A stretch of DNA of 10,575 nt, taken from NCBI GenBank assembly GCA_023230825.1, contig JALNWO010000049.1, forward strand, positions 1 to 10,575. Direction: 5' to 3'. This stretch comes from Acholeplasmataceae bacterium (lineage in GTDB: Bacteria > Bacillota_I > Bacilli_A > Acholeplasmatales > Acholeplasmataceae). Positions 1 through 6,328 of the stretch are shown in pieces (the first letter of the stretch is position 1; each line of letters opens with the position of its first letter). The position numbers and the translations under genes were made by a program. Under the pieces are notes generated by a model that made no database searches, was not told the origin of the DNA, and worked only from the letters and a program-made list of their open reading frames with translations.

Positions 1-1
1 T

Positions 2-331
2 AATTACTGGGCAACATGGTGTGCCCCTTGTATTATTGAATTGCCTGAATTAGAAGTGTTGATCAATAGTAATAAAGAAAATTTTATTGGAATTAAATTT
101 GCTTTTGCTTCGCGGGAAAAAGAAGAAAATTTAATGAAATTTATAACCACCAGAAACTTGTCTTTATCATTCTATAGCTATCAAGACGATGAACATCCGG
201 GCTTTATCAATCATTCATCAATACCTACATCGTATTTTATTGATAAAAATAAATTAATTGTATATAAATTTTCAGGACTTAAAAACTGGAATACTGAGTT
301 TTATATAAATCTTCTGCGTAGCTTAAAATAA
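2..331 (+). CDS. Thioredoxin-fold (TlpA/ResA-like) protein, 3' part only
   Basis: The gene is open from the window edge in frame 2, so the true start lies upstream; the TTG at 41 is only an internal codon. The first visible residues read NYWATWCAPC, the classic WCxPC redox active site of the thioredoxin superfamily, preceded by the aromatic strand expected there. About 70 residues later HSSIPTSYFID supplies the cis-proline loop and following beta strand typical of TlpA/ResA/AhpC-TSA-like oxidoreductases. In this family such proteins are usually membrane-anchored or periplasmic and reduce or exchange disulfides, but the N-terminus that would carry a signal peptide is missing. It ends with TAA at 329-331 and is followed directly by repeat DNA. 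It has no visible link to the operon at 2095-9453. The fold is firm; the exact substrate cannot be told. Confidence 0.85.
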   Translation, partial: NYWATWCAPCIIELPELEVLINSNKENFIGIKFAFASREKEENLMKFITTRNLSLSFYSYQDDEHPGFINHSSIPTSYFIDKNKLIVYKFSGLKNWNTEFYINLLRSLK

Positions 332-345
332 TCGTATCAATCTGA

Positions 346-711
346 TAAGTTGTAATTTATACTAAGGCAAGTCCACTTTCCACCTTATCTGAGACAGGAA
401 TGTATACGCATTCGCCAGGTAAATGGTATCAATAAAATGAATTGATTTCTGTCTTCAGGGGGATCAATATACTACGGAATCTTATCGGTTTTTCCATTCT
501 TTTGAACAGGGGGTTAGTATCTGCCGGAATGTCCGGTTGGGAAAAGTTGAAAAGTAAAATACCTTGAATTATTAGCACCTAACTGAGGGGTCCGCATGCT
601 CTGGTTTATCTAACAAGATAATTTGATCTTTTCAAAGTGGCACAAATCGAACCGTAAAAAGTGGCACGGTTTGAACCGAAATGGGTGGCACAAATTGAAC
701 CGTTATATCCA
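346..711 (+). repeat. IS21-like non-coding terminal module, copy 1
   Basis: First of three related blocks. It starts at TAAGTTGTAATTTATACTAA (shared with 1385) and ends at ATATCCA (shared with 1036 and 1756). It carries degenerate GGGG-TC-TATG-CGG boxes at about 458, 509 and 587, then a conserved stretch from about 540 to 640, then three 18-bp GTGGCAC...AACCG units. Base-for-base it matches copy 2 with a constant offset of 349 over 415-654. No istA or istB coding sequence lies inside. From memory of Bacteroidota IS21 elements, such GTGGCACAAATTGAACCG arrays form their ends, where the transposase binds. The family label is therefore recognition, not proof. The block could also be a MITE-like derivative. 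Confidence 0.7.
637..702 (+). repeat. Three 18-bp direct repeats at 24-bp period
   Basis: GTGGCACAAATCGAACCG (637-654), GTGGCACGGTTTGAACCG (661-678) and GTGGCACAAATTGAACCG (685-702) are separated by two 6-bp spacers (TAAAAA, AAATGG), giving an exact 24-bp period. Regular spacing of about two helical turns fits a protein-binding array on one DNA face, as at IS21-type ends. The same triplet recurs at 1682-1747 and a pair at 986-1027. Confidence 0.85.
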
Positions 712-734
712 TATTTTTTTCTTTTTTACAAGAT

Positions 735-759
735 GGGGTCAGTATGCTACGGTTTATCC
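735..759 (+). repeat. Isolated GGGGTC-type box between modules 1 and 2
   Basis: This 25-bp stretch (GGGGTCAGTATGCTACGG, then TTTATCC) is a further member of the degenerate box family found at about 458, 509 and 587 and in the other modules. It sits in the short gap between modules 1 and 2, right before the C-rich tract at 759-766 where module 2 begins. It probably marks the outer end of another decayed IS21-like element. Confidence 0.5.
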
Positions 760-764
760 ACCCC

Positions 765-1036
765 CCGGTAAATTGTATCAATAAAATGAATTGATTTCTG
801 TCTTCAGGGGGATCAATATGCTTCGGAATCTTATCGGTTTTTCCATTCTTTTGAACAGTGGGTCTATATCTGCCGGAATGTCCGGCTGGGAAAAGTTGAA
901 AAGTAAAATACCTTGAATTATTAGCACCTAACTGAGGGGTCCGCATGCTCTGGTTTATCTAACAAGATAGTTTGATCTTTTCAAAGTGGCACAAATCAAA
1001 CCGTAAAAAGTGGCACAAATCAAACCGAAATATCCA
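765..1036 (+). repeat. IS21-like non-coding terminal module, copy 2 (5'-shortened)
   Basis: It is nearly identical to 416-687 at a fixed offset of 349, with a few substitutions, but lacks the first ~70 bases of copies 1 and 3 (the stretch starting TAAGTTGTAATTTATACTAA). It holds only two of the 18-bp units, at 986-1003 and 1010-1027, again 24 bp apart, followed by AAATATCCA. Its right edge at 1036 coincides with the point where the transposase remnant at 1037-1276 loses homology to its family. That suggests the end was formed by insertion or by recombination into that gene. Confidence 0.7.
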
Positions 1037-1276
1037 ATAGTTTTTTAAAAACATCAATGCTAATCTTCCTTGTGGAGGAAAGTTAAAAGATCTGCCTAGG
1101 TTCTTCTCACATATTTCAAAATCCCTTATTAAATCCTTCCAAGGGATGGCAGTATAAAGCTTGCCCAAATCACTTTGGTAAAAGCGTTTTTTGAAAAGTA
1201 CAAGGTCTTCTACGGGAGAAAATTGGAATTCTCTTTGGATTCCGGAAAATCGTTGTATCTTCGTAGTGCTTTTTAT
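1037..1276 (-). pseudogene. Transposase remnant, N-terminal ~80 residues only
   Basis: The minus strand reads without a stop from 1276 to 1037. Its middle and end read VLFKKRFYQSDLGKLYTA, IPWKDLIRDF and GRLALMFLKNY, with a proline-rich PPQG just before GRLAL. This is the start of a Bacteroidota transposase type I recognise (DUF772/IS1182-like N-terminus, usually continuing into the 'LSDrqLIEhLNGN' region). After the final Tyr the frame runs into module 2 repeat DNA, so the catalytic part is gone. No ATG is in frame: an ATA at 1274-1276 sits where a start would be expected (ATA-AAA-AGC), possibly a decayed ATG, and the frame stays open to a TAA at 1340-1342. Non-functional. The family call is good; the exact IS name is unknown. 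Confidence 0.65.
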
Positions 1277-1278
1277 AG

Positions 1279-1320
1279 AAAACCCCGATTTTGAGACATT
1301 ATGCTCGTTTTCGGGGTTTT
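1279..1320 (-). terminator. 10-bp perfect hairpin just upstream of transposase remnant
   Basis: AAAACCCCGA (1279-1288) and TCGGGGTTTT (1311-1320) are perfect reverse complements with a 22-base loop. Read on the minus strand, the stem precedes the transposase remnant and ends in a GGGGTTTT arm. Insertion sequences often carry such stems before the transposase to block read-in transcription, so a terminator or attenuator role is plausible. The long loop makes this uncertain. It could instead be part of the element's terminal repeat. Confidence 0.45.
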
Positions 1321-1384
1321 GTTTCAGTAAAGATGCAACTTATTTATCTATAAATCAAATATTTAAGCGTTTTGTGAAAGTGCC

Positions 1385-1756
1385 TAAGTTGTAATTTATA
1401 CTAAGGCAAGTCCACTTTCTACCTTATCTGAGACAGGAATGTATACGCATTCGCCAGGTAAATGGTATCAATAAAATAAGTCGAGTTGATTTCTGTCTTC
1501 AGGGGGGTCAATATGATCCGGACTCTTATTGATTTTCCCATTCTTTTGTACAGGAGGGTCCGTATCTGCCTGAATGTCCGGTTGGGGAAAGTTGAAAAGT
1601 AAAATACCTTGAATTATTAGCACCCAACTGGGAGGTCAGCATGCTCTGGTTTATTCAGCAAGATAATTTGATCTTTTTAAAGTGGCACAAATCAAACCGT
1701 AAAAAGTGGCACAAATTGAACCGAAATGAGTGGCACAAATTGAACCGGAATATCCA
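1385..1756 (+). repeat. IS21-like non-coding terminal module, copy 3
   Basis: Same order as copy 1, from TAAGTTGTAATTTATACTAA to the ATATCCA end, but more diverged. There is a net 6-bp gain in the first half (AATAAG-TCGAG region near 1476-1484 and an extra G near 1502), and many substitutions such as CCCAACTGGGAGGTC in place of CCTAACTGAGGGGTC. It carries three 18-bp units at 1682-1699, 1706-1723 and 1730-1747, with the exact 24-bp period kept. The divergence points to an older copy than the near-identical copies 1 and 2. Confidence 0.7.
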
Positions 1757-1865
1757 GAAGATCAAACAGCTCGGAAAATCAAAAAATAAGGCTCAAATTT
1801 CTTCTCAAAAACTGAGCTCCCGAATTGAAACCCCATAGCTAGAATAAAAGACCCGCTACGCTTCT

Positions 1866-1931
1866 GTCAACAAAGACTAAAGCCGAAATTTCGCTGCGCT
1901 GCATTTCGTTTAAGTCCTATATGTTAACTGC
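1866..1931 (+). repeat. Imperfect attC-like palindrome at left edge of the defence island
   Basis: GTCAAC (1866-1871) opens and GTTAACTGC (1923-1931) closes a stretch that folds imperfectly on itself. AGACTAAAG-CCGAAAT (about 1875-1889) pairs with ATTTCG-TTTAAGTCCT (1903-1918) with extrahelical bases, around the loop TTCGCTGCGCTGC. The core CGAAAT/ATTTCG is perfect. A long imperfect hairpin with CAAC and GTT ends resembles the architecture of integron attC sites, but the consensus GTTRRRY is not met exactly (GTTAACT). I see structure, not a proven recombination site. Confidence 0.4.
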
Positions 1932-1952
1932 TCGCCGATTCTTTGCAGTTAA
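1924..1952. repeat. 8-bp inverted repeat TTAACTGC/GCAGTTAA
   Basis: TTAACTGC (1924-1931) and GCAGTTAA (1945-1952) form a perfect 8-bp stem with a 13-base loop, about 140 bases downstream of the RhuM gene's end on the minus strand. There is no U-tract, so it is not a standard terminator. The same 8-mer appears once more at the other flank of the island (9684-9691). Confidence 0.55.
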
Positions 1953-2031
1953 GTTTTCATCTTTGTCATATCCCTTTTTATTTTTTTGATGGAGGATTAA
2001 ACGTTTTTTTGCGTGGGATAAAGCAAACTCT

Positions 2032-2075
2032 TTTGCAATTTTTGCCCTGTGCGGTTGGCTTGTGCGAATTGCAAA
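2032..2075. repeat. 9-bp inverted repeat in the RhuM 3' flank
   Basis: TTTGCAATT (2032-2040) and AATTGCAAA (2067-2075) are perfect reverse complements around a 26-base GTGCGGTTGGCTTGTGCG-containing loop. It lies just 20 bases beyond the stop of the last operon gene, so it would be in the 3' untranslated RNA. It lacks a following U-run. I have the impression of having seen very similar text next to unrelated genes in Bacteroidota genomes, which would make it a dispersed repeat; that is memory, not a search. Confidence 0.45.
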
Positions 2076-2094
2076 TGTGCTTGCTGTGCGTTGG

Positions 2095-3093
2095 CTATTT
2101 AGATTTATTATCAATCTTCTTAATTATCTTATCGAAATCACTTTCTCCTATCATTTTTTGTTGTTGCTGTTTAAACTTGTCATATTCTAATTCTGCATTT
2201 GCCTTACCTAATTCGTGAGAAATACTGCCTGCATTTGTTAAGATTTCTCGGTCATTCAACTGAAGAAATCCATTTAATTTAACAATCCAATCTTTCATAT
2301 ACATTGGGATTCTTCGTTTTGCTTGACCTTGTGCAAAAATTAAATATTGCTCAACCAAATTATTTAATGCAGATAATTCATTTTCGTTTAAATAATTTTT
2401 AGCAATAGAAACATCTGACTTTCTAATATTATCACCACGCCAGTTCGTTAATCCCATATTCTGTTTTGTGCTATCTGCTCTGCTATTGATGATTTCGGCT
2501 GCTGTTTGACCAGTAATTGCCCAGTGCAATTTATTTTGAACTGTCTTGAAAAATTCTATACTAATATCCAGCGTGGGATCATAATCCACGCTTGTTGCAT
2601 ATATATCGGTAATTTTGCGATAAAAGCGTTTTTCTGAAGTACGAATATCTTGTATTCGTCTTTCTAGTTCCTCAAAATAATCAAATGGTAAATCAGGATT
2701 TTTTAACCGTTCATCGTCCAAAACAAAGCCTTTTACAATGTATTCTTTTAGTTGATACGTTGCCCATTGTCTAAACTTTGTAGCAACGTGTGATTTAATT
2801 CTATATCCTACTGAAATAATTGCATCAAGATTGTAAAATTTCTGATTCCTTTTGACTTCTCGGTTACCTTCTTTTTGAACTTGTAAGAAATCCTTACAAG
2901 TTGATTTCTCGTCAAGCTCTCCTTCTTCAAATATGTTTTTTAGATGAATTGTTATATTTTGAGAAGTCGTTTGAAACAATTCTGCCATCATTTTTTGAGT
3001 TAACCAAACGGTTTCGTCTTGAAAACGAACATCTAATTTTGTTTCTCCGTTTTCGGTTTGATAAATGACTATTTGAGATTTGTTTTCTTGCAT
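2095..3093 (-). CDS. Virulence RhuM family protein (operon tail)
   Basis: 332 residues, about the usual length of the RhuM family (PF13310). The N-terminal signature is clear: QIVIYQTENGETKLDVRF (7-24), VWLTQKMMAELF (29-40), SQNITIHLKNIF (44-55) with an EGELDEKST tail, and YNLDAIISVGYRIKS (87-101) followed by FRQWATYQLKEY. The VWLTQ...LFxTTSQNITIHL stretch looks like a helix-turn-helix, so DNA or RNA binding is likely. The C-terminal half is helical and charged (KFKQQQQK). RhuM was named from a Salmonella pathogenicity island, but homologues are common beside restriction-modification loci and their biochemical role is unknown. It starts 12 bases after the nuclease gene ends, behind an A-rich leader (AAAAAAATAAAAGT) with no Shine-Dalgarno sequence, and ends with TAG. 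It is probably co-transcribed as the last gene. The family call is strong; its part in defence is inference. Confidence 0.9.
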   Translation of the reverse strand: MQENKSQIVIYQTENGETKLDVRFQDETVWLTQKMMAELFQTTSQNITIHLKNIFEEGELDEKSTCKDFLQVQKEGNREVKRNQKFYNLDAIISVGYRIKSHVATKFRQWATYQLKEYIVKGFVLDDERLKNPDLPFDYFEELERRIQDIRTSEKRFYRKITDIYATSVDYDPTLDISIEFFKTVQNKLHWAITGQTAAEIINSRADSTKQNMGLTNWRGDNIRKSDVSIAKNYLNENELSALNNLVEQYLIFAQGQAKRRIPMYMKDWIVKLNGFLQLNDREILTNAGSISHELGKANAELEYDKFKQQQQKMIGESDFDKIIKKIDNKSK

Positions 3094-3105
3094 ACTTTTA
3101 TTTTT

Positions 3106-4089
3106 TTAGTTGACTAAATATTTTTCTAATATACTGTCTATATCTGTTTCAAGATTTTTTGAATTCAATAGGTTACTTGTAAATTTAACATTTGAAACCC
3201 CTTTAGGAATATTGTTAAATTCAATTTGTGGAATTTCTTCTGATTTATAGAAACGTAATGATTGTTTTGAAAAATCATAGTTAAATTTGATGTCATTGAC
3301 TCTTTCTACATCTATACCTATGGTTGAATAAACTAATAAGTGCAATTTTTCTTTTTGCTTAGGAAAATCATCTAATTTCCTTTCAATTTTTCGAATTAAG
3401 TCAATTATCCCTATTCCTGATGGGCTTGAATTTACAAGTACAGAAGTAATGATTATATCGGTATTCTTAATTGGATTTAATTGACCTGAACTAAAATGAT
3501 GTATTCTAGATTCTCCCATTGAACTTTTAACTTCTATTTGCAGTTTGTCAAAACTAAAATCAAATTTCTCTTCGGGAATACTGTGCCATCCAATAATTAA
3601 TTTTTCAGGATTATGAGATTGATTTATTACAAATAATTCACACCATAAACCTTGAATAGAGTTTTTTGGTGGTTCTTTAAATGATTTAAAAAGTTCAATA
3701 AATTTATCAACTATTTTTTTGATTTTTTTATTCGTTGGATTTTGTCCTAAAGAACCGATTAATACTTGACAAGTTTTTAGAAAAATATCTTTAACACTAT
3801 CGCTTTGACCAATGTATGATACTACCGAAAAGTTATTATAAATTATTTTGTTGTCTGCTTCAATTTCACATTTCACATTGTGGGTAACCTGAATGTTAAA
3901 TAAATTTTGATTAGCTACAAAGAAATCTTGTTTATCTTCTGAAATTAAAATCAAAAGACTTGGATTGTCATTAGAATCTTTGGCAATTCTATGATTATCA
4001 AATCCTTTAATAGTTATTGCTGAGAAGCTATTAACATTAGTCGACTTAGGTAAGGGAAGTTTGTCGTATGTTTTCTTTAAATCAAGCAT
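3106..4089 (-). CDS. PD-(D/E)XK nuclease, DUF4420-type (putative restriction subunit)
   Basis: 327 residues. The core of a PD-(D/E)XK nuclease is visible in the middle: a helix with GLWCELFVI (147-155, Glu151), then KFDFSF (175-180, Asp177), then LQIEVKSS (183-190, Glu186-x-Lys188), followed by SRIHHFSSGQL (194-204). Order and spacing match the DUF4420 (PF14390) 'PD-(D/E)XK motif' family, which is typically found next to Z1-domain ATPases. The residues should bind metal and cut DNA phosphodiesters, so this is the likely effector of the operon. The start ATG overlaps the end of the Z1 gene by 8 bases, and AAGGAG lies only 2 bases before it, too close for an ideal ribosome site, so translation coupling is likely. 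Sequence specificity cannot be read. Catalytic residues appear intact. Confidence 0.85.
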   Translation of the reverse strand: MLDLKKTYDKLPLPKSTNVNSFSAITIKGFDNHRIAKDSNDNPSLLILISEDKQDFFVANQNLFNIQVTHNVKCEIEADNKIIYNNFSVVSYIGQSDSVKDIFLKTCQVLIGSLGQNPTNKKIKKIVDKFIELFKSFKEPPKNSIQGLWCELFVINQSHNPEKLIIGWHSIPEEKFDFSFDKLQIEVKSSMGESRIHHFSSGQLNPIKNTDIIITSVLVNSSPSGIGIIDLIRKIERKLDDFPKQKEKLHLLVYSTIGIDVERVNDIKFNYDFSKQSLRFYKSEEIPQIEFNNIPKGVSNVKFTSNLLNSKNLETDIDSILEKYLVN

Positions 4090-6325
4090 TCTCCTTCGAA
4101 ATTAATGATTGTGAAAGACGTGCAGGTATCCATACTGCAATTGTTATGATGTTTTTATGGTCAGTATCTCTAAAATCCAAATTGTGAATTTGAACAGTAA
4201 CAAAGTCATCTGATTTTATTTTTTCATCTCCGGGGTAAATCACTTCTCCTGTTCTCGGGTTCTTACCTTGGAATAACTGCTGAATTTCATCTTTTTTAGT
4301 TAACTTTCTTATTCTTGAGTTTCCTTTTGCCATTAAATACACAAAACTATCTTCTGGTGGAAATTCATCTGTATATAAATCAATTACAGACTTAAGGTTT
4401 GTGTATGTGGTTGAATCTGTTTGTCTTGTAAATTTTAAGAGTTGCAATAACTCTGTAAATAATTCTTTTAATGGAAGTTTTGCCATAAGATTCTTTTGTT
4501 CCTCTGTTCGAGCATTGTGTCCGAAATCTTCACTAAATAAATTCCTGTGTTTTTCAGTAAAATTATCAACAACCTCTCTATTGTTTTTAATAATAATTTC
4601 ACTGTCGTGAGGGGCTCTAATTCTAACCCATTTGTTACCAAAGGTAGTTCTTGTTAAGTCTTCTGACAAAACATTTTTACGAGTTAATTTAAACATCTCA
4701 TCTAAGACAAATCTTCTTTCTAACTCATCTAAGTGTTGCCCAGAAAGTTTGTGTTCTAATAGTTTTTTACGAATGTCTTCTTCGTGGTTTACATATTCAC
4801 TAAACATATGAATGTTTTCAGCATCAAGATAGACGCGACAATGCCCAAGATAGTCTCTTTTATAACCAAAAAATCTCGCTCTCTGTTGTAAGGTGTCAGC
4901 ATTTCCCACTCCTTTATTTCGTGGCATATATGTAATGGTTAACCCCTCTACAGTAAAACCTCTATCCATTGCTTGCCCCCCAACAAGAATAAAAGAGTAG
5001 TTACTACCCCAGTCAACTGAGCTACCTGCTTTGGAATTGAGTTGTTCGACTGCTGTGTTATTAATATTATGTCCTAATGTTTTCAAAAGTTCATCAAAAG
5101 ATTGTATTTCTGGAGCATTTGCTTTTAAGTCTTTATAAGCTTCCTTGAACTCCGAAATATATTGTTGTTTTGTTTCATCGGTATCCGATCGCTCCGATAA
5201 AACCTCACCCCAATGAGTTTTAATATGCATAACCCAATCATAGTAAATGTTATGGTCTTCAACTAAGCGAGATGGGTGAACCATCATCGAGCGATTTTTT
5301 GGATTTCCTTTTTTATCGCCCATCAAATAACCCGAAGCAACACTTAGAAAGAATATTCGCATCGCTTCCTTTAAACTTTCAGGAACTTCATCAAAAATAT
5401 TGTCTTCTCCGTAAATTTCGGAGTAGGGAATCTCTCTTAATATAAAGTGGTTTTCTAAACAAAACTCTCTTCCTCCCGTATATTTTTCTCCTGGAGTTAG
5501 TAATTGAATAAAATTAGGGGAAAGATTGTCTAAAATATTTATGAATAAGGGGGCTTGAGGCGTAGCGGTATATTGAATAAAAGTATGGTGAGGTAAAATG
5601 TTTTTTAAATCTCTTATTCTACTATATATTGTGCTCATTTCTTGTTCTGTATGAACTCCAGTTTCTTTTGCTCTTTTAGCATTAGTACTCGCCTTAGTAT
5701 TCATGCTAGCTTGGTCACCCTCATCATCAATTATTAGAGTTGGAACGTGTGTTAAATCAATACGTCTAAGTACAGCGAGTAAATTTCTAAGATGGCTAGT
5801 GTTTTTCATTACTGTAATTAGCAAGGTTTTCTTGAAATCATCAGGAGTATTCGGTTTTCTCCAATTTTGGAGTTCTCTGTCAATTGTATTTTTGTCTTGT
5901 GGGTTTCGACTGGGGTCTTTGGGATTATTAAGCATTACCCATTTTCTACGAAACCCTTGATTTATTCCTAAATCATTTTGTATTCTATTATAAGATTGGT
6001 CAACTAAATTTGTTGAAATGCCAGCCAAAATAATTACTATTTGATAATTGTTGTCTCTTGCCAAAGCTGTTAATGCAGTAAAGGACAAGGTTTTCCCACT
6101 TTGCACATATCCAAAGACTAATCCTGTGTCATCATTTGTTGGTAGGTCAGGATTTCCACATAATTTCATTATTTCATATGCTTCTTTCCTAACTTTCTCT
6201 TTTGATTCCACGTCATTGTTAAAAACCTTGTTTAAAAGTTTTTCAGTTTCCTCTCCATATTGAGGTGTCCAATTGCTGTTATTTGGAATATTTGGCATTA
6301 TATTAATATTTTCAATTTTTGACAT
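4082..6325 (-). CDS. Z1-domain superfamily II helicase-like ATPase
   Basis: 747 residues. Walker A is GYVQSGKT (72-79, Lys78), preceded by the family-typical DTGLVF. Motif Ia is IVIILAG (96-102), Walker B is TLIIDDEGDQ (196-205, the expanded DEGDQ box of the Z1 group), and motif III is QYTATPQAPL (251-260). The Z1 domain proper follows: SFILVGGQAMDRGFTVEGLT (444-463) as motif V and TLQQRARFFGYKRDYLGHCR (478-497) as motif VI with the arginine finger region. The C-terminal ~200 residues have no motif I recognise. Z1 proteins (PF10593) are predicted DNA-dependent ATPases of restriction-like systems. The protein probably couples ATP hydrolysis to translocation or remodelling for the DUF4420 nuclease next door. 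It lies 3 bases after the MORC-like gene and overlaps the nuclease gene by 8 bases. ATP-binding and hydrolysis motifs are all present. Confidence 0.92.
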   Translation of the reverse strand: MSKIENINIMPNIPNNSNWTPQYGEETEKLLNKVFNNDVESKEKVRKEAYEIMKLCGNPDLPTNDDTGLVFGYVQSGKTLSFTALTALARDNNYQIVIILAGISTNLVDQSYNRIQNDLGINQGFRRKWVMLNNPKDPSRNPQDKNTIDRELQNWRKPNTPDDFKKTLLITVMKNTSHLRNLLAVLRRIDLTHVPTLIIDDEGDQASMNTKASTNAKRAKETGVHTEQEMSTIYSRIRDLKNILPHHTFIQYTATPQAPLFINILDNLSPNFIQLLTPGEKYTGGREFCLENHFILREIPYSEIYGEDNIFDEVPESLKEAMRIFFLSVASGYLMGDKKGNPKNRSMMVHPSRLVEDHNIYYDWVMHIKTHWGEVLSERSDTDETKQQYISEFKEAYKDLKANAPEIQSFDELLKTLGHNINNTAVEQLNSKAGSSVDWGSNYSFILVGGQAMDRGFTVEGLTITYMPRNKGVGNADTLQQRARFFGYKRDYLGHCRVYLDAENIHMFSEYVNHEEDIRKKLLEHKLSGQHLDELERRFVLDEMFKLTRKNVLSEDLTRTTFGNKWVRIRAPHDSEIIIKNNREVVDNFTEKHRNLFSEDFGHNARTEEQKNLMAKLPLKELFTELLQLLKFTRQTDSTTYTNLKSVIDLYTDEFPPEDSFVYLMAKGNSRIRKLTKKDEIQQLFQGKNPRTGEVIYPGDEKIKSDDFVTVQIHNLDFRDTDHKNIITIAVWIPARLSQSLISKENA

Positions 6326-6328
6326 ACA

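Noticed and set aside
632..946. 104-codon open frame on the minus strand
   Set aside because: It lies wholly in repeat modules 1 and 2, its ends are the translated GTGGCAC repeats (FVPP/FVPL), and it matches no family.
1191..1394. 67-codon open frame on the plus strand
   Set aside because: It is antisense to the transposase remnant and its hairpin; no domain and no ribosome site.
637..1747. Regular 24-bp repeats considered as a CRISPR array
   Set aside because: Repeats are 18 bp with 6-bp spacers, at most three units, and there is no cas gene.
1641..1838. 65-codon plus-strand frame with WHKLNRN repeats
   Set aside because: The peptide repeats are just the 24-bp DNA repeats read in frame (24 is a multiple of 3), not a protein repeat.
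1866..1952. Canonical integron attC site
   Set aside because: The end boxes do not meet RYYYAAC/GTTRRRY exactly, so I list it only as attC-like.
1917..2218. Overlapping small frames on both strands downstream of the RhuM gene
   Set aside because: They read through the palindromic junction; one is partly antisense to the RhuM C-terminus. They look like translated dispersed repeat DNA.
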